A DNA stretch of 64,000 bases, taken from assembly GCA_005765155.1 (NCBI GenBank), contig VCCP01000007.1, positions 124,001 through 188,000 on the forward strand, in the 5' to 3' direction. Made by a program: the position numbers and the translations under genes. This document shows, piece by piece, positions 14,001-26,620 of the stretch. The notes below the pieces were generated by a model. That model saw nothing but the letters and a program-made list of their open reading frames with translations, was not told where the DNA came from and searched no databases. Positions within the stretch are counted from its first letter, which is position 1. Each line of letters begins with the position of its first letter. Source of the DNA: Zelopaecilomyces penicillatus. Lineage: Eukaryota > Ascomycota > Sordariomycetes > Hypocreales > Pseudodiploosporaceae.

Positions 14001-15730
14001 TAATATTTATTCTTAGCTTTTTAATATTAATTTTATTATAAATATAATTATTCTATATAGTATAATTATTTATAAAATTATTTTATTATAGAATAATTAT
14101 ATTAAGTTCTTTAATAGTATTAAATTATCTTTTATAATAGAAGTAATAATAAATTATAAGGCCTTTCTGGTTTAATATTATTTAATCTTTATAAATTAAT
14201 ACTAATCCTTTTTCTTATTTTTAGATTTAAATAATCTTTAAAGTATAGATTTTAAAGGGGGTAAATATAGGCTGGATAAATTACCCTTTCTATTATAAGA
14301 TATCCTTTATTATTAAATTTATAAAAAATATATTTAATACTCTTATATAGCTAGCTAAGGGTTAAAGTCTTAAATAATACTTCTAAAAAGGCAATCTCTA
14401 TAATACTTAAAAATATCCTATATTAAAGTCTATTATAAAAACCTAAGTATCTTACCCTATATTTATATTAGCTAAAATAGGATATATTTATAGATATTTC
14501 TTTAATACCTTAATAAAATAAAAAAAAAGGATCTATTCTTTATTTATTAATTATTATAGGGTTATTAATTTAATCCTATATTCTTATTATATATAATCCT
14601 TCTTAATTATTATTATAGCTATTAGGAAGTATATTATATAGTTATATTATTTATATATTTTAATCCTAAATAAGTATAATAGGTATTATTTAAATTATAA
14701 ATAGGATAGATATATAAACTATAAGTAGAGAGGATTTTATAGCTATTAATTTAAATTAAAGGATAAGGAAAAGTAAATAACTTTCTTAAAAAAGGATTAG
14801 ATTAAAGACTTAAAGAGATTAATTATTCTAGATTTTTTAAATATATCTATTACTTCTTACCTATAGAAATATTAGCTATTAACTTTAAGGATTAGGTATA
14901 TAATAAAACAGGATATAAATAAGATAATAAAAAAAAACCTTAATAGGATTTAATAGGTATAGATAGGATTAAATAATTCTTTAATTATTAAAATATAGGT
15001 TTAGTTTAAAAAAGATAGGGTAAATTAGTTTTAGAATAATAGTATTAGTTATATAGTTTAAATAATTTAATATTAATAAATAAATTAACTTTTAAAGGTA
15101 TTAATTAATCTTTTATAAAATAAAATAGAATAATAAAAGAATATAATTATTATAATATAATATTATAAAATATATCTATGATTAAATAAAAAGGGGAATT
15201 ATATAAATAAAAAGATTAAAGAGAGATAGTATTATAATACTAAAATAATTTATAAGAACTCTTGTTTTTAATAGGAATTTAATAAGTTTTCTAGAGTAAA
15301 AGAAAAGGTTTTAGGTATATAAATATAAATTTTATTTAATCCTAATTAATATAAATATAAGGTAGATCTAAGAGTAAGTTTATATTTAAGGGTATTATAA
15401 AATCGAACTAATATAAATCAAGGAAAGATTATAAAGGAATAAGGTTAATAAAGACTATTTAATTATTAATATAAGAATAGTTTAATTATTATAATTAAGG
15501 TTTAGGAGTATTAATTATCTATTATAATTAATTTGGTATAATTAGTTTATATACTAGTAATAGAATATTATATATAAAGAGTAAAATTTACTATACTTTT
15601 TAAGAAATATTATTAAAATCCTTCTTATTAAGGATTTTTAAATAGAATTCAAACTAGGAAATCCTTAATTTAAATATATAAAAAGTTATATATATATTTA
15701 AAGTAAGTATAGTTAATATATACTCTTCTA
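11025..15730 (+). pseudogene. Element A accessory region, probable coding opposite to pol
   Basis: This is the 4.7-kb stretch between the end of the integrase tail and the 3' LTR, far longer than a normal gypsy 3' UTR. Between about 12,500 and 15,600 the + strand (opposite to pol) is often purine-rich, and conceptual reading with TAA/TAG taken as former Gln/Arg/Trp gives long protein-like stretches. Two cysteine-cluster-like spots are suggested: near 13,446-13,490 (legible C-N-S-N-K-A-Y-V) and near 14,640-14,720, where TAT/TGT codons are spaced like C-x2-C pairs. The section 13,750-14,150 is pyrimidine-rich and may separate two frames. I do not recognise the protein. The same region in B is about 38,720-43,415. 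Confidence 0.4.
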
Positions 15731-17180
15731 GTATTAAATTAGGCTAGGGATTATAACTTTAAATCAAGGTTTAATAGCTAATAGTAAGTCTAAGAAGTCT
15801 TCTTTAAGATTAATATTAGAGTTAGAGTCTTAAGGTATTATTTAATTAATAGGTAAGTTAAAATATATAAGAGGGTCTAATAATTTTAATCCTCTCTTTT
15901 CTTTATATAATTCTTATTTATCTTTAGGTTTAAAGAGCTATATATTAATATTAAATATTTATCAGCTATACTTATCTTTAATAAACTTCTTTAGATAATT
16001 TCTAGAATAGATCTTATTTAGAAGAATCCTATTTATTATATAAAGTATATATACTTTAATAATATCTATTTATAAAGCAATCCGATATAGGCTATATTAA
16101 TATATCACTATCTTTATTATATAGGATTTATCCTATTTTTTAGATATATTATATATAAATATCAGGTTATTTGATATTAATTAATTATATTCCAACTAAA
16201 GTATATATTTATTAACAGTATTTATTCTTACTGCTAGCTTTTTCCTAAAGTTAATTATCTTTTCTTTAGCTTTTATTATATCTTTTAATCTTCTTTCTAG
16301 TATTTAAATATAAAACTTAAATAAATCCTTAATATTAATAATAATATCCTAATTAATAAGCCTCTATATTAGAAATTCGATTTTAAATAATAAAATAAGG
16401 TTATACCTATATATAAGATAAAAGATAAAGAAGCTATAGAATAATTTAATTATAATTCTATTTATAAGAATAGCTGCTTTAAAATATCTTATCTATTTAA
16501 AGTCCCCTTTTAATATCTTTATTATTATAGATATAAGGCTTTAATGATTAATTTTAATTATAGAATTAATTATAGGATTATATCTAGATATTTAAATATA
16601 TTTTATACCCTAATTAAATAGTATCTAAGGAAGAAGCCCTTTTATTTCAGATCTATTATTAATAACTATATAAAGTATAAATCTATATTATTATATTAAG
16701 ATTATAATAAATCTAATTATAGCCCTTAAATTAATCTATTATATTGATTAAACTTCTATCTATTTGATTAAGTTATAATAAGCTTCTATAAGGAAGTTTA
16801 TATTATAATTAAATAATATATATTATAAATTAAAGTATATTTTTAATATTAATTATTTAAGTAATATTAAATTATTAATTCTTTACCCTATTATAGTATA
16901 AACTTTTAATACTTAAAATAATAGGCTATAACTAAGGAAATATTATTCTATATCTTTCCCTAATAATATTTATTAAAAAGAGTTTTAAAGATAATTACTT
17001 TACTTTTATACTCTTAAGCTATATAATAACTTATTATTAATTTCTTATAGGTAGATAAGTTATTAATAACTAATATAGAATAGTTTCTTTTATAGATTAG
17101 CTTTAATTAAAGTTTCTTATTCTTAATAAAGAATCTTTAAGCTTTTTAATATAGTATTCTGAATTATACTCTATTAAGAT
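15730..17180 (-). pseudogene. Element A integrase relic with C-terminal tail
   Basis: Inverted counterpart of B 37,270-38,720. The integrase core lies about 16,350-17,150, with a C-terminal tail to about 15,730. The order behind RNase H is that of Ty3/gypsy. Many stops; best read in B, where the N-G-x-I-E-like segment and the following conserved tail are clearer. Confidence 0.65.
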
Positions 17181-17339
17181 TAGATAGTCTTTTTAATAAA
17201 CACAGAAATCTAATAATCTATTAGGATTCTATAAAATATCCAGATTTTAATATATTTAATTATATTAACCTAAAATATATATTAATTATATCCTTTAAAT
17301 CCCCTTTAACTTTAATATTTATTTAATTAAATAGCTTTA

Positions 17340-17980
17340 ATCCTTTCTAAGAAAATCTATCTATTATACTATTATTTTTCCTAGAAATATATTTAATAAT
17401 AAAATTAAATAATATAATATAATTAATCTAATAAATAATAAAACTATTTAATATATTATAAATAATATTATTAAGCTAGTATATAAGGATATATATATCT
17501 ATCTTTAAGGTAAATTATATATTATAGATATATCTATTAAGCCTTTAAAGTATAAAAAAAATAGCCTTATACTCTTACTTTATTATATTATAGCTATATT
17601 CAGCCTTATTCTAATAATCACTTTCAAACCTAATCAAGTATTATTACTTATCCAGGATTTATATTAAAACTATTCCCTATCCTTTAAGATTAATATTTAT
17701 TATAAATATAATTTCTTTGCCCTCCCTAAAGAGATTAAATAATATTAGAATAGGGATAGTTATTATTATATCTTTAAGCTTAGTTATTACTTTTAATTAT
17801 AATCCTTCTTACTTTTAAAAGGCTTTCTTTTATAATAGGGTGATAAGGGGGAGAGTAATAATAGTAAAGTTATATATTTAAATTTAATAATAGCTAATAA
17901 ATCTAAAAAAACCCCTAATATCTATTATATTATAATAAATAAGCTATTCTAGGATCTTAATAATTTTCTTATTAACTGAT
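17340..17980 (-). pseudogene. Element A RNase H relic
   Basis: Inverted counterpart of B 36,470-37,110, lying directly between the RT and integrase relics. In B the strand reading F-I-I-N-T-S-L-K-G-W-G corresponds to the D-A-S-x-x-G-W-G box of gypsy RNase H with the aspartate converted to asparagine. Identification here rests on homology to B. Confidence 0.68.
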
Positions 17981-18109
17981 TTCTTTTTAGATATTTTATA
18001 AAAGAATTTAATAATAATAGTTATATTTTAATAATATCTTAATTTCCTTTTTAATATTATATATTTAAAAAGCTTAATATTAAAAAGGATTTTATTAAGG
18101 TTCTATAAA

Positions 18110-18610
18110 TATTTAAATATATATTTCTATACCCTAAAAAGAATCTTTTTATTATTATAAATAGATTATAGCCTATATATAATAATATTATTAAAGAAGA
18201 GTTTATAAATATCTAAAATAAGATTAAATAATATCTAAGTTATAATTCTTATAAACTAAACTATAGAATTTATAATACTTTAAGGAAGTATATATATCCT
18301 TAAAAGATTAATAATAAAAGAAAATATAATAAGATCCCTATTCTTTTTATTTAATAGGATTTAATTATAATTAGAAAAGAAATCTAATAATAAGAGTATA
18401 ATATATATAAAGAAATCTTTATTAAAAAAATTAATATTAAAAGGGATAAATATATCTTTAAAAGTAATAGTATTATATTTTATAATAGTATTAATTAAAT
18501 AAAGCTTTTTATCCTTTTTCTTAATAAAGAAATATTAATTCTTATAGAAGGTATAAGACTCTTTTAATATATAATTCTTAAAGTATATTTTTAATAATTT
18601 TATAGCTTTT
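18110..18610 (-). pseudogene. Element A reverse transcriptase relic
   Basis: Inverted counterpart of B 35,840-36,340. The catalytic strand is near 18,177-18,200 on the - strand, equivalent to F-L-N-N-I-I-I-Y in B (from F-L-D-D-I). Frames are closed repeatedly, and both catalytic aspartates are lost to G-to-A change. Confidence 0.75.
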
Positions 18611-19409
18611 ACTTTTAATCCTTATAGAACAGGGATAAAATATATTTACTAGATTAAATAAGGAATTACTTTAATAACTTAAAGAGATATAATTAATAGA
18701 TTAAGTATTTTTTTTTTTTTAAATTATTAAGATAAAGTTTATTCTCTATTATAAAGGACCTTTAGGAAAATATTAATCTCTTATTAGATTAATATATCCT
18801 TAGTTTAAGAAAGGATTTCTTTAAGGTATTCTTTATAAAATTAGGATCCCTTAGGTATATCAGAGAATTTTAGGGTAATATATTTAATAAAGGGTATATC
18901 TAGATTAATTCTTTTTTTTATTTTTTCCTATTTTTTCTTTTTTTAAAATAGATTATTATTAAATATAGATTTATTTAAAGGAATATTATTAATAGGGTTG
19001 ATTTTATTAGTTTTCTTTTTATATAAGGTATGGATATATACCTTAAGGGGATTATATAATTAATATATTCCCTTTCTTCTAGATTTTTTCTTTTTCTTTA
19101 AAAAGTCTAATTTAATCTTAATTACTTCTAAAGCTTTAATATATTACTTTATAGATTCTATTAGTATATATTTAATAATTACCTTATTATTATTAAAATT
19201 AAGCTTTATTAATATTTCTTTATTATCCTTAAGGAATTATTCTAAATTAATTAATTCCTTATTATTAATTATATCTTTAATAATATAATTAATATTTAGT
19301 TTTTTAAGGAGTTAGATTTATTTTATTCTTAATAAATAATACCTATAGTAGAAGTAATTACTTATACTTACCCTATTTAATATTATATATATAAATCTCT
19401 ACCCTTTTA

Positions 19410-19690
19410 AGAATAATTAAATAATAACTTAGCTATTTTAATAAATAATATCCCTAGGATAAAGGGTATTATAATTTTATCTAATACTATATATAGGTAA
19501 ATAAATATTTAAATAATTCCTATATAGAATTAAACTTCTATTTCTTTAATTATTTAAATAATCTATTTAAAGAATAATATTATTTTAATCTTAATTAGAT
19601 TATATTTAATCCTATATTTCTTAATCAGTAATTTTAAGATAATATTACCTTTAAAGCCTGAATTAATAAATATATTTATTGCTTTCTCTT
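19410..19690 (-). pseudogene. Element A protease relic
   Basis: Inverted counterpart of B 34,760-35,040, upstream of RT in coding sense. In B it shows a retropepsin-like active-site region (S-S-K-D-N-I-I) and the hydrophobic ILxxLFIRxAK end typical of the ILGMPFL-type C-terminal strand. Supported by position and by the B reading. Confidence 0.5.
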
Positions 19691-19999
19691 TTTAAAAACC
19701 AATTCTGATTTAGATCTTAGGTATTTATTATATATTTAATAATTAATAGCTATCCAAGTATATTTAAGTGATCTTATAAGGCACCTTATTAAAAAAGAAG
19801 CTTATATTATTATAAAGATTATCTTTAACTGATTCTAGAATATAGAAATAATATAGGCCTAATAGATCTATATTATCTTAACCTTAATCAGATAATACTA
19901 TTTAATATTAACTATAATTAAAAGAGGCTTCTTTTTATATCTTAATTATAGTTATAGTACTAGTATATAATTATTTAATTAGCTTATTAAAGAAGGCTT

Positions 20000-22900
20000 T
20001 ATTATACCTTATCTATAAATAAATTTAAATTACTTTTATTATATTTTTTAGTTTTATTAAAGATATAGGATTATTTAATTTATTCCTAAAGATATAAAAG
20101 ACTTTTATTATATCTTTAATCTAATCTAATAGATTCTAGCCTATAATTATCCTAAGCTCTGGATTAAGATTAATTAATATATAAAATAATATAATAACTA
20201 TCTTTATAAATAAAAACTCCTTTAGTTTTAACCGGTAATAAGGAAGTCTTATATTTTAATCTATTATTTATAATATATTCTTAAATATAATTACTGGATT
20301 AAAAAGTACTATTCTATTTAATATTAGGGTAGCCTTAGGAGTAGCTTTTTAATATATAATAGTTAAAGATTTAATTAACTCTTTATTATTACCCCTTTAT
20401 CTTTTTCTTTTATTAATATTTATATCGATTATATATATTAATATTATTTAATTCTCTATATCTTTATATTAAGAGAGTAATATAAAAAAAGTTTAGATTA
20501 TATTTTTATTAGATATAATATCTAAGTATTATAATTTTATAGATTATTATTTAAGGTCTAGGTAAAAGATATATTTTCTAAAGATTATACTTTTATATTT
20601 ATTTAATACCTATTTAAAGTATTAAAGGGCTCTAGCTTTAATTAAAGAAATAAAGGATATAATTATATAATTAAGAAAGTTAATAGCTTAAGCTATTATA
20701 AGCTTTTAATAGTATTCTTTTATCTTAAGGAATTATTATATAATAATAAAAGGAATTATACTCTAGCCTATAATATATCCTAGATTTAATATCCTAGTAT
20801 ATAAATTATATATATAAAATCCAAATTTAATATTATATATTAATTTATTATAATAAAAAGAAAAATAGCTTAATAAATTATAATATTAATAATTATTCTT
20901 ATCCTATCTCCCTTAAAGAGAGAAGATATTAAAATCCTTACTATTATTAAGATTAAATATTATTTAATTAAATAAAAAACTTATTAAGCTTTTATACTAT
21001 AAATCCTTATTAATATATATATTAATACCTATCTATATTTTAATAATTATTTAAGTAATATCTTTTTTAATAGCTATATTAATCTTAAGATTATTAATAA
21101 GCTTAATTAATTCCTTTATATCTATTAGCTTAGCTTTAGGGGGTATAATCTTAATAATAATTAAAAAGAATTTTTCTTTAAAATTAAGGTCCTATATAAC
21201 CAGATTCTTTATTATAATAACTTGATTAAGTATTATTTTAATAATAATTATATTTATCTAATTCCTAAAACTATCAGAAATCTTATATTATTTAATAATT
21301 AGTCTAATAGTTATTTAATTATTAAAGTATCCCTAGAGTTATTTATATAATATCTTCTTAAATTTATAAGGATTATTAATAGAATTTACTTAGATAATCT
21401 TAATAAAAAGCCTTATTAATATAGTCTTATATAATATATAAGATAATAGTTTTAAGTTCTCCTAATTTAAATTATATTAGAAAGTATAAAATCTATACCT
21501 ATTAAACCAGTCTAGAATATCTTTAATAGATTCTAGGTATTATTATTTAAGTACTTTTAAATAATCTTTATATAATCTTAATTATTATAAATCTTCTTTA
21601 AAGAAATAATTCTTTAATATTTTTTTAGCTTTTATTTATAAAAGATTATAAATAAATCCCTAGATAATATTTTTATAGATATTAACTATATAATATATAA
21701 AATAATTATATTTCTTTTTATTAATTATATTATTATCTTTTATCTTAAGCTTATAGCTTAAAAGGTATTTAATAATATTAATTCTATTAAAGTATTTAAT
21801 AAGCTTAAGATTAATAGTATATCTTTTAGATTTATTTATAATAAAGATATTTTTAAGATTATTAAAAAAAATAATATTAATCTTAATAATACTTTATTAA
21901 AAACTCTTAATAATATTATCCCTTAATTAATTAATTAATTATAAGCCTAGTTTATTAAGGGAAAAGCTATTAGAATTTATAATAGATATTATATTAGATA
22001 AAGGAGTGCTTGGAGTAAGGATATTAGGTATAATAGTCTTAGGAATAATAATTTTAATAATAGAGTTAAAGCTATTTAAAGGTCTTCTTCTTTAATATAA
22101 AGAGTATCTATTTAAACCAGAGGCTAATAATATATTAAGAAGATTAAATAATAATAAAGGCTTTTTATTATAAAGATATTTAAATATCTAGTTTAAGAAG
22201 GAGTTATCTTAACTCTTATATAATAATATCTTATTAATTATATCCTAGTATTAATATAAAACCTTTTCTTTAAGAATAGGTATTATATTTAAATTAAGGA
22301 TAATAATTCTTATTTTATTATAATTAAATAATATCTTATTTTTAAAATATTAAGATTATTTTTAAATAGGAAGCTTTTTTAATATTAGGGATAAGATTTA
22401 TAAAAAAAGAAAAGAAATAAAAATATTTCTTAAGATTAATTAAATTATTAAAATACTAATCTATAATATAAAAAAGCAAAACTAAGGATTAGTATATAAT
22501 TAATATTATTTATTATTAATTAAATAATTAATATTAGAAGCTATATAAGCTGATTATTTATAGTAATTCTTCTTATATTTATTTATATTTTAATTAAATA
22601 AAATTAATAAATTTAAGGTACTTTATCTTTTTAATCTAATATTTAATATATAAATTATCTTTTATATATATTCTAGATAGAAGCTTATCTTAGGATTAAA
22701 TATTTTTTTATTTTTTCTTTTAATAATTTAATATTCTATAATATTAGATTCTAATAAAAAAAAAATTAATAATATCTTATTATTTAATTAGGATAATATA
22801 TAATATCCTTATTTTATAAACTTTAGGTCTTTTAATAAATAAACTTAACTCTTTTGTTTTTAGATTTTTAGGTTATTATCCTTAAAGGTATCTTCTGATT

Positions 22901-23040
22901 ATATTAATTAAAAGATCTTATAAGGGTATTTATAATAATTCTTCTTAAATTAATCCTTATAATAGCTTAAAAGTACCCTTAAACATATTATATTATCGAT
23001 TTAGTATTAATTAATCCTTTTAATAGTAAAGTAAATAAGA
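20000..23040 (-). pseudogene. Element A first reading frame (gag-like) relic
   Basis: About 3 kb between the 5' LTR and the protease relic, inverted counterpart of B 31,400-34,450. On the - strand it reads as one long lysine/glutamine/isoleucine-rich frame broken only by RIP-type stops. That suggests a product near 1,000 residues, long for a gypsy Gag. No zinc knuckle or other motif was recognised, so the name gag rests on position. Confidence 0.5.
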
Positions 23041-23065
23041 TATTCCTTTATTTTAATTATTAGTT

Positions 23066-23459
23066 TTAATAGAGAGAAAATAATATATATAATAATACTA
23101 ATACTATCTATAGAATTATAGTATAATTTTAAGGTAATTATATAGCTAATATAATCTATAAGAATTAAATAGGTAAGAAAAGCTATAAAGTAGTAATATA
23201 ATAAAATAAATTTAAGAGATTAATTAATTATCTTATAATTAATTAAATAAAGAAGATAGTTTTTTAATAGTTAATCTTTTAAATATACTAGAAAAATTCT
23301 TAGATAGAAAGGGGAAAAACTTAAATTGGATAATGTTTGCCTTGTTTAAATAGCCTAGGTATAGCCTATCTACTTATATAGTTTAATCCCTTTAAGTGCA
23401 GCTTATACAGCTATAGCTTAATCAACTAGCAAGAGGGTGTGTTCAACCCAGTCATCAAA
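23066..23459 (-). repeat. Element A 5' LTR
   Basis: 394 bp. Its outer 130 bases (about 23,330-23,459) are the least RIP-mutated stretch of the block, with GTTTGCC, GTGCAGC, TCAACTAGC and GTGTGTTCAACCCAG still readable, while the same positions in the inner copy (10,900-11,024) are converted to TA forms. Confidence 0.92.
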
Positions 23460-23464
23460 ATAGT
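23460..23464. repeat. Target-site duplication of element A, right copy
   Basis: ATAGT, identical to 10,626-10,630. Confidence 0.8.
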
Positions 23465-24263
23465 AAAGATATCTATAATAATACTTTAAAAGAAATATAA
23501 TTAATATTATATATATTTTATTTATTAGTATTAGGTAGTATAATAAGTCTTTTCTATACTTTCTTATTTAAAAGAAGGTTTTAATCTATTCTTTTTAATA
23601 ATTATTAATAGTATTATCTGATTTAGCTAAAAGATATAAATCTAATTATTAATTTATTCTTTAATAATTTCTTTAATATTAATATAACTTTATATAGAAA
23701 TCCTATTTATAATTATTTATTCTAATTTAATAATTTAATATTATTATTTATTTATTTAAAATTAATAGGAATAGATAAAAATATTATATTTAAATATATA
23801 TTTCTTAATAATTTATTAATAATCACTGATTTATTATTATTAATAGAATAATAAGGTATTAATAATATTATATTAATAGTTATATTAATTGATTTAGGTT
23901 CTAGATATTGTTTATATTATTTCTATAAATATTAAGTAAATTTGCCCTTTCTTTCTATTTAATCTAATAAGAAATAGAATAATAGATTTTAAGTAGTTAT
24001 AATATCTTTTAATAGTTTCTTAGCTTTTTTAATATCCTTTTTAATAATAATAGATATATATAAATATTTTATTTAAGTAAATTTAATAATATATTTAGTG
24101 ATTAGGATCTTATTATTTATATTTAAATAATTATTTTAATAATAAAAAAATTTTATCAATAGATTTAATTATTAGATTATTAGATTTAAATAAAATAAAG
24201 TTTATAAGTAATTATTTTATAAGGATAGGGATTATATAACTATTATAAGTAATTATTATTAAT
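23465..24263 (-). mobile_element. G1 5' leader region
   Basis: Resumes G1 on the right of element A. Positions 23,465-23,965 match the reverse complement of G2 1-505; 23,966-24,263 correspond to G2 sequence left of the window. It lies between the 5' LTR and gag of G1. No motif is recognised, and a primer-binding site next to 24,264 cannot be identified after RIP. Confidence 0.75.
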
Positions 24264-24396
24264 TATTATATATAAATAGGATAATTCTATTTTCTATTTA
24301 ATTTAATAATCTAGCTAATTATTTAATAATCTAATTAAGAGGATAAAAAAATAAAGAGATGACTGTTTTGATAGTCTAATATAGATAATCGTAATA
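24264..24396 (-). repeat. G1 5' LTR
   Basis: 133 bp. The outer (right) tip keeps TG and CG steps (GATGACTGTTTTGATAG and ATCGTAATA), while its inner tip is converted (TATTATATATAAATAGG), the mirror image of the 3' LTR at 2,724. Confidence 0.88.
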
Positions 24397-24401
24397 GAAA
24401 C
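24397..24401. repeat. Target-site duplication of G1, right copy
   Basis: GAAAC, identical to 2,719-2,723; G2 sequence resumes at 24,402. Confidence 0.85.
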
Positions 24402-25149
24402 AAATTTTATTAATAAATATAATATTAATATCTTAATTATAAGAAAGAAATTAAAAATCTATATAGCTTATAGTATAATAATACCCTTTAAAATATAAGT
24501 AAAGTATAAATTAATTTATTAAAGAATTATAATAATATAAAATATAATAATATTATTAAAATTAAAGGAATAAATACTAATAAATTATATTTACCTTAAC
24601 TATTATAATCTATATTTTATAAAAAAAGTATATTATATTATATTAGAAGATATAGCTATAATAGATTATATATATATTATAAATACTCCTAATATATTAT
24701 TAATAATTAACTAGGTTATAATAATAAATAATATAAATAAATTAATAAGGTATTAGTATAAATAAAAACTAGGATATTTAGATAACTATAATAGGTATAG
24801 ATATTATATAGTATTATAGGAAAATATTAATATAGTAATAAGTTATATAAAGGTAATAAATAATAAATTTAATTTATTTAATAAAATAATTAAAGTATTA
24901 AACTTACCTTTAAAGGTATTATAAGAATAAATTAAATTATATTTAATAAATAGAAATAATATTAAGAATCTAAAAAAAGGATTTATTATAAAATTAATTA
25001 AATTAAAAGAAATCAAGATTAAATAAAAAGTTTATATATATACTATAAATCCTATTAAAACTAAAATAATTATAAAATTAATTAAAGCCTATAATATATA
25101 ATATAATTAAGGGATTATTTTAATAAATAATAAAGATAAAATAAGAATT

Positions 25150-25830
25150 AATCTTATAAAAGATTAATAAAAAAATTAATAGTAAGATTATATTTATTAA
25201 AGATTAAAGATAAGAAATTTATTAATAATATAATAAATAAGCTCTATAAATAAGGATATATAAATTAAATAAGAAAACTAATATCTTTTAATTATCTTAT
25301 TTTTATTATCTAATAATAGATTAAAAGAAAATAAAAAGGTAAAATAATTATAGATCTAAAATAATTAAATAAAATTATAATATTAGATATCTACCTTATT
25401 CTTTTATAAAAAGAGATAATTTTATCTTTAAAAGAGAAGAAATATATATTAATACTAAATATATTAATATTTTTCTATTAGTTATTAATATATAATAAAT
25501 ATAAAGATAGAATAATTATTATTAATTTATAAAAACTAGAAATATCTTATATAGTATTAATAGGATTTAAAAATAATCTAGCTTTTATATAATAATTTAT
25601 AGATTAAAGGTTATATCCTTATAAAGATTTTATTAAAGTATATATTAATAATATAATTATATTTAATAATACCTTTAAAAAATATTATAATTATTTATAT
25701 ATAGTATTAAAACTATTTAAAAATTTATAATTAATAATATTATTATTAAAATCCTTTTATATATATCTATTAATTAAATTATTTAATTTCTGGGTTAATA
25801 TATTTAAAATAAATATAATAGAAAATAGAA
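25150..25830 (+). pseudogene. G2 reverse transcriptase relic
   Basis: Conceptual reading shows, in order, an I-I-D-L-x-x-L-N-K-I segment near 25,340 (from the V-D-x-R-x-L-N-x-x-T box before Y-P-L-P), the S-Y-I-V-L-I-G-F-K-N-N-L-A-F segment near 25,535-25,580 (from the MPFGL-x-N-A-P-A-x-F box), and Y-I-N-N-I-I-I-F at 25,641-25,664 (from Y-(V/I)-D-D-I-(V/I)-I-F), followed by a hydrophobic stretch with leucines as in fungal gypsy RT. Both catalytic aspartates are asparagine, and TAA/TAG codons replace Gln, Arg and Trp. The order with RNase H and integrase downstream assigns it to Ty3/gypsy rather than copia. Confidence 0.85.
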
Positions 25831-26079
25831 TAAATATATTAAGGAAATTAAAGATATTAATAATACTAGCTAATTTAGAAACTTATTTAAGAATAATTAC
25901 CTTCTTAAGATAATTTATCTTTAAATTCTAAATAAAGATAGAATTATTAAAAATTAGAAAAATAGCTTTATTAAAGAATTTAAGAAAAAAAGATTAAATT
26001 ATTAAAAAAATTAATAAGAAAATAAGAATATTTAAAATAAAAAAGATAAACTTTAAATTAATTAAATTAAAGAAAGAAT

Positions 26080-26620
26080 CCTTTAAAATATTTTAAAATT
26101 ATCTAGTAAATAAGATAATACTATATTATTATAATCTAATAAAACCAATCTTTTTTAAACTTAATATAAGTAATTAAGGAATAGGTCTTTTTATATTTTA
26201 TCTTAAAAATAATATATAGGATAATAAGAAAGTACTAATTTAATAAATATAATTAATTATATTTTTAAATAGGTTATTAATAAAATCTAAAATAAGATAT
26301 AAATTAATTAAACTTAAGATTAAATATTTAATATAATCTTATTAAAAACTAAGAATAATAATTTAATTATTAAATAGATTAGTAATAATATTAATAGATT
26401 ATATAATAATAAAAGGAATAATTAATTATATTAATATATTAATATTAGATTTAATAAAAGTAAATTATTAATTAATAATAATATTTATTTATTTAAATTA
26501 ATATAAATTAAATATTTATTATATTCTAAGAAAAATAAATTTTATATTTAATATATTATTATAATTTCTAACTATAAATAATAAATATTATAAAAAGGAA
26601 TAAAAAAATCTATTAAAAGA
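26080..26620 (+). pseudogene. G2 RNase H relic
   Basis: Downstream of RT. The reading P-I-F-F-K-L-N-I-S-N near 26,145-26,180 followed by G-I-G-L-F-I-F corresponds to the first RNase H strand (L-x-T-D-A-S-x-x-G-I-G-x-x-L). Near 26,370-26,410 an I-I-L-I-D-Y segment corresponds to the V-x-T-D-H strand, and the end (about 26,540) falls before the zinc-binding part of integrase. Broken by stops; not functional. Confidence 0.75.

Larger units (their letters stand above)
10631..23459 (-). mobile_element. Element A: 12.83-kb Ty3/gypsy retrotransposon, pol on - strand
   Basis: Full-length LTR retrotransposon nested in G1. It has two 394-bp LTRs (10,631-11,024 and 23,066-23,459), a perfect 5-bp ATAGT duplication and 12,041 bp of internal sequence. 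It is a near-complete inverted copy of element B (12,828 bp; equivalent bases sum to about 54,449). In coding sense: 5' LTR at the right, a ~3-kb gag-like frame, protease, RT, RNase H, integrase with a tail to about 15,730, then an unusual 4.7-kb region before the 3' LTR with purine-rich stretches on the opposite strand. RIP has broken every frame. Ty3/gypsy assignment rests on the order RT, RNase H, integrase, read most clearly in B. Confidence 0.92.
2724..24396 (-). mobile_element. G1 Ty3/gypsy chromodomain element, full length, carrying nested element A
   Basis: This is a complete second copy of the G family, coding on the - strand, inserted into G2. It is bounded by two 133-bp LTRs (2,724-2,856 and 24,264-24,396) that begin TGTTA and end TAATA (from TAACA), and by a perfect 5-bp GAAAC duplication. 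Positions 2,857-8,420 match the reverse complement of 24,402-29,975 of G2, and 8,420-10,620 plus 23,465-23,965 match G2's 5' portion. The gap 10,631-23,464 is element A plus its target duplication. Without A, G1 is about 8.84 kb. Order in coding sense: 5' LTR, leader, gag, protease, RT, RNase H, integrase with chromodomain, a 1.7-kb 3' region, 3' LTR. Every frame is broken by RIP. Confidence 0.9.

Noticed and set aside
10631..23459. Element A oriented with pol on the + strand
   Set aside because: RT, RNase H and integrase boxes are legible on the + strand of B, which is inverted relative to A, and the purine tract precedes the right-hand LTR of B.
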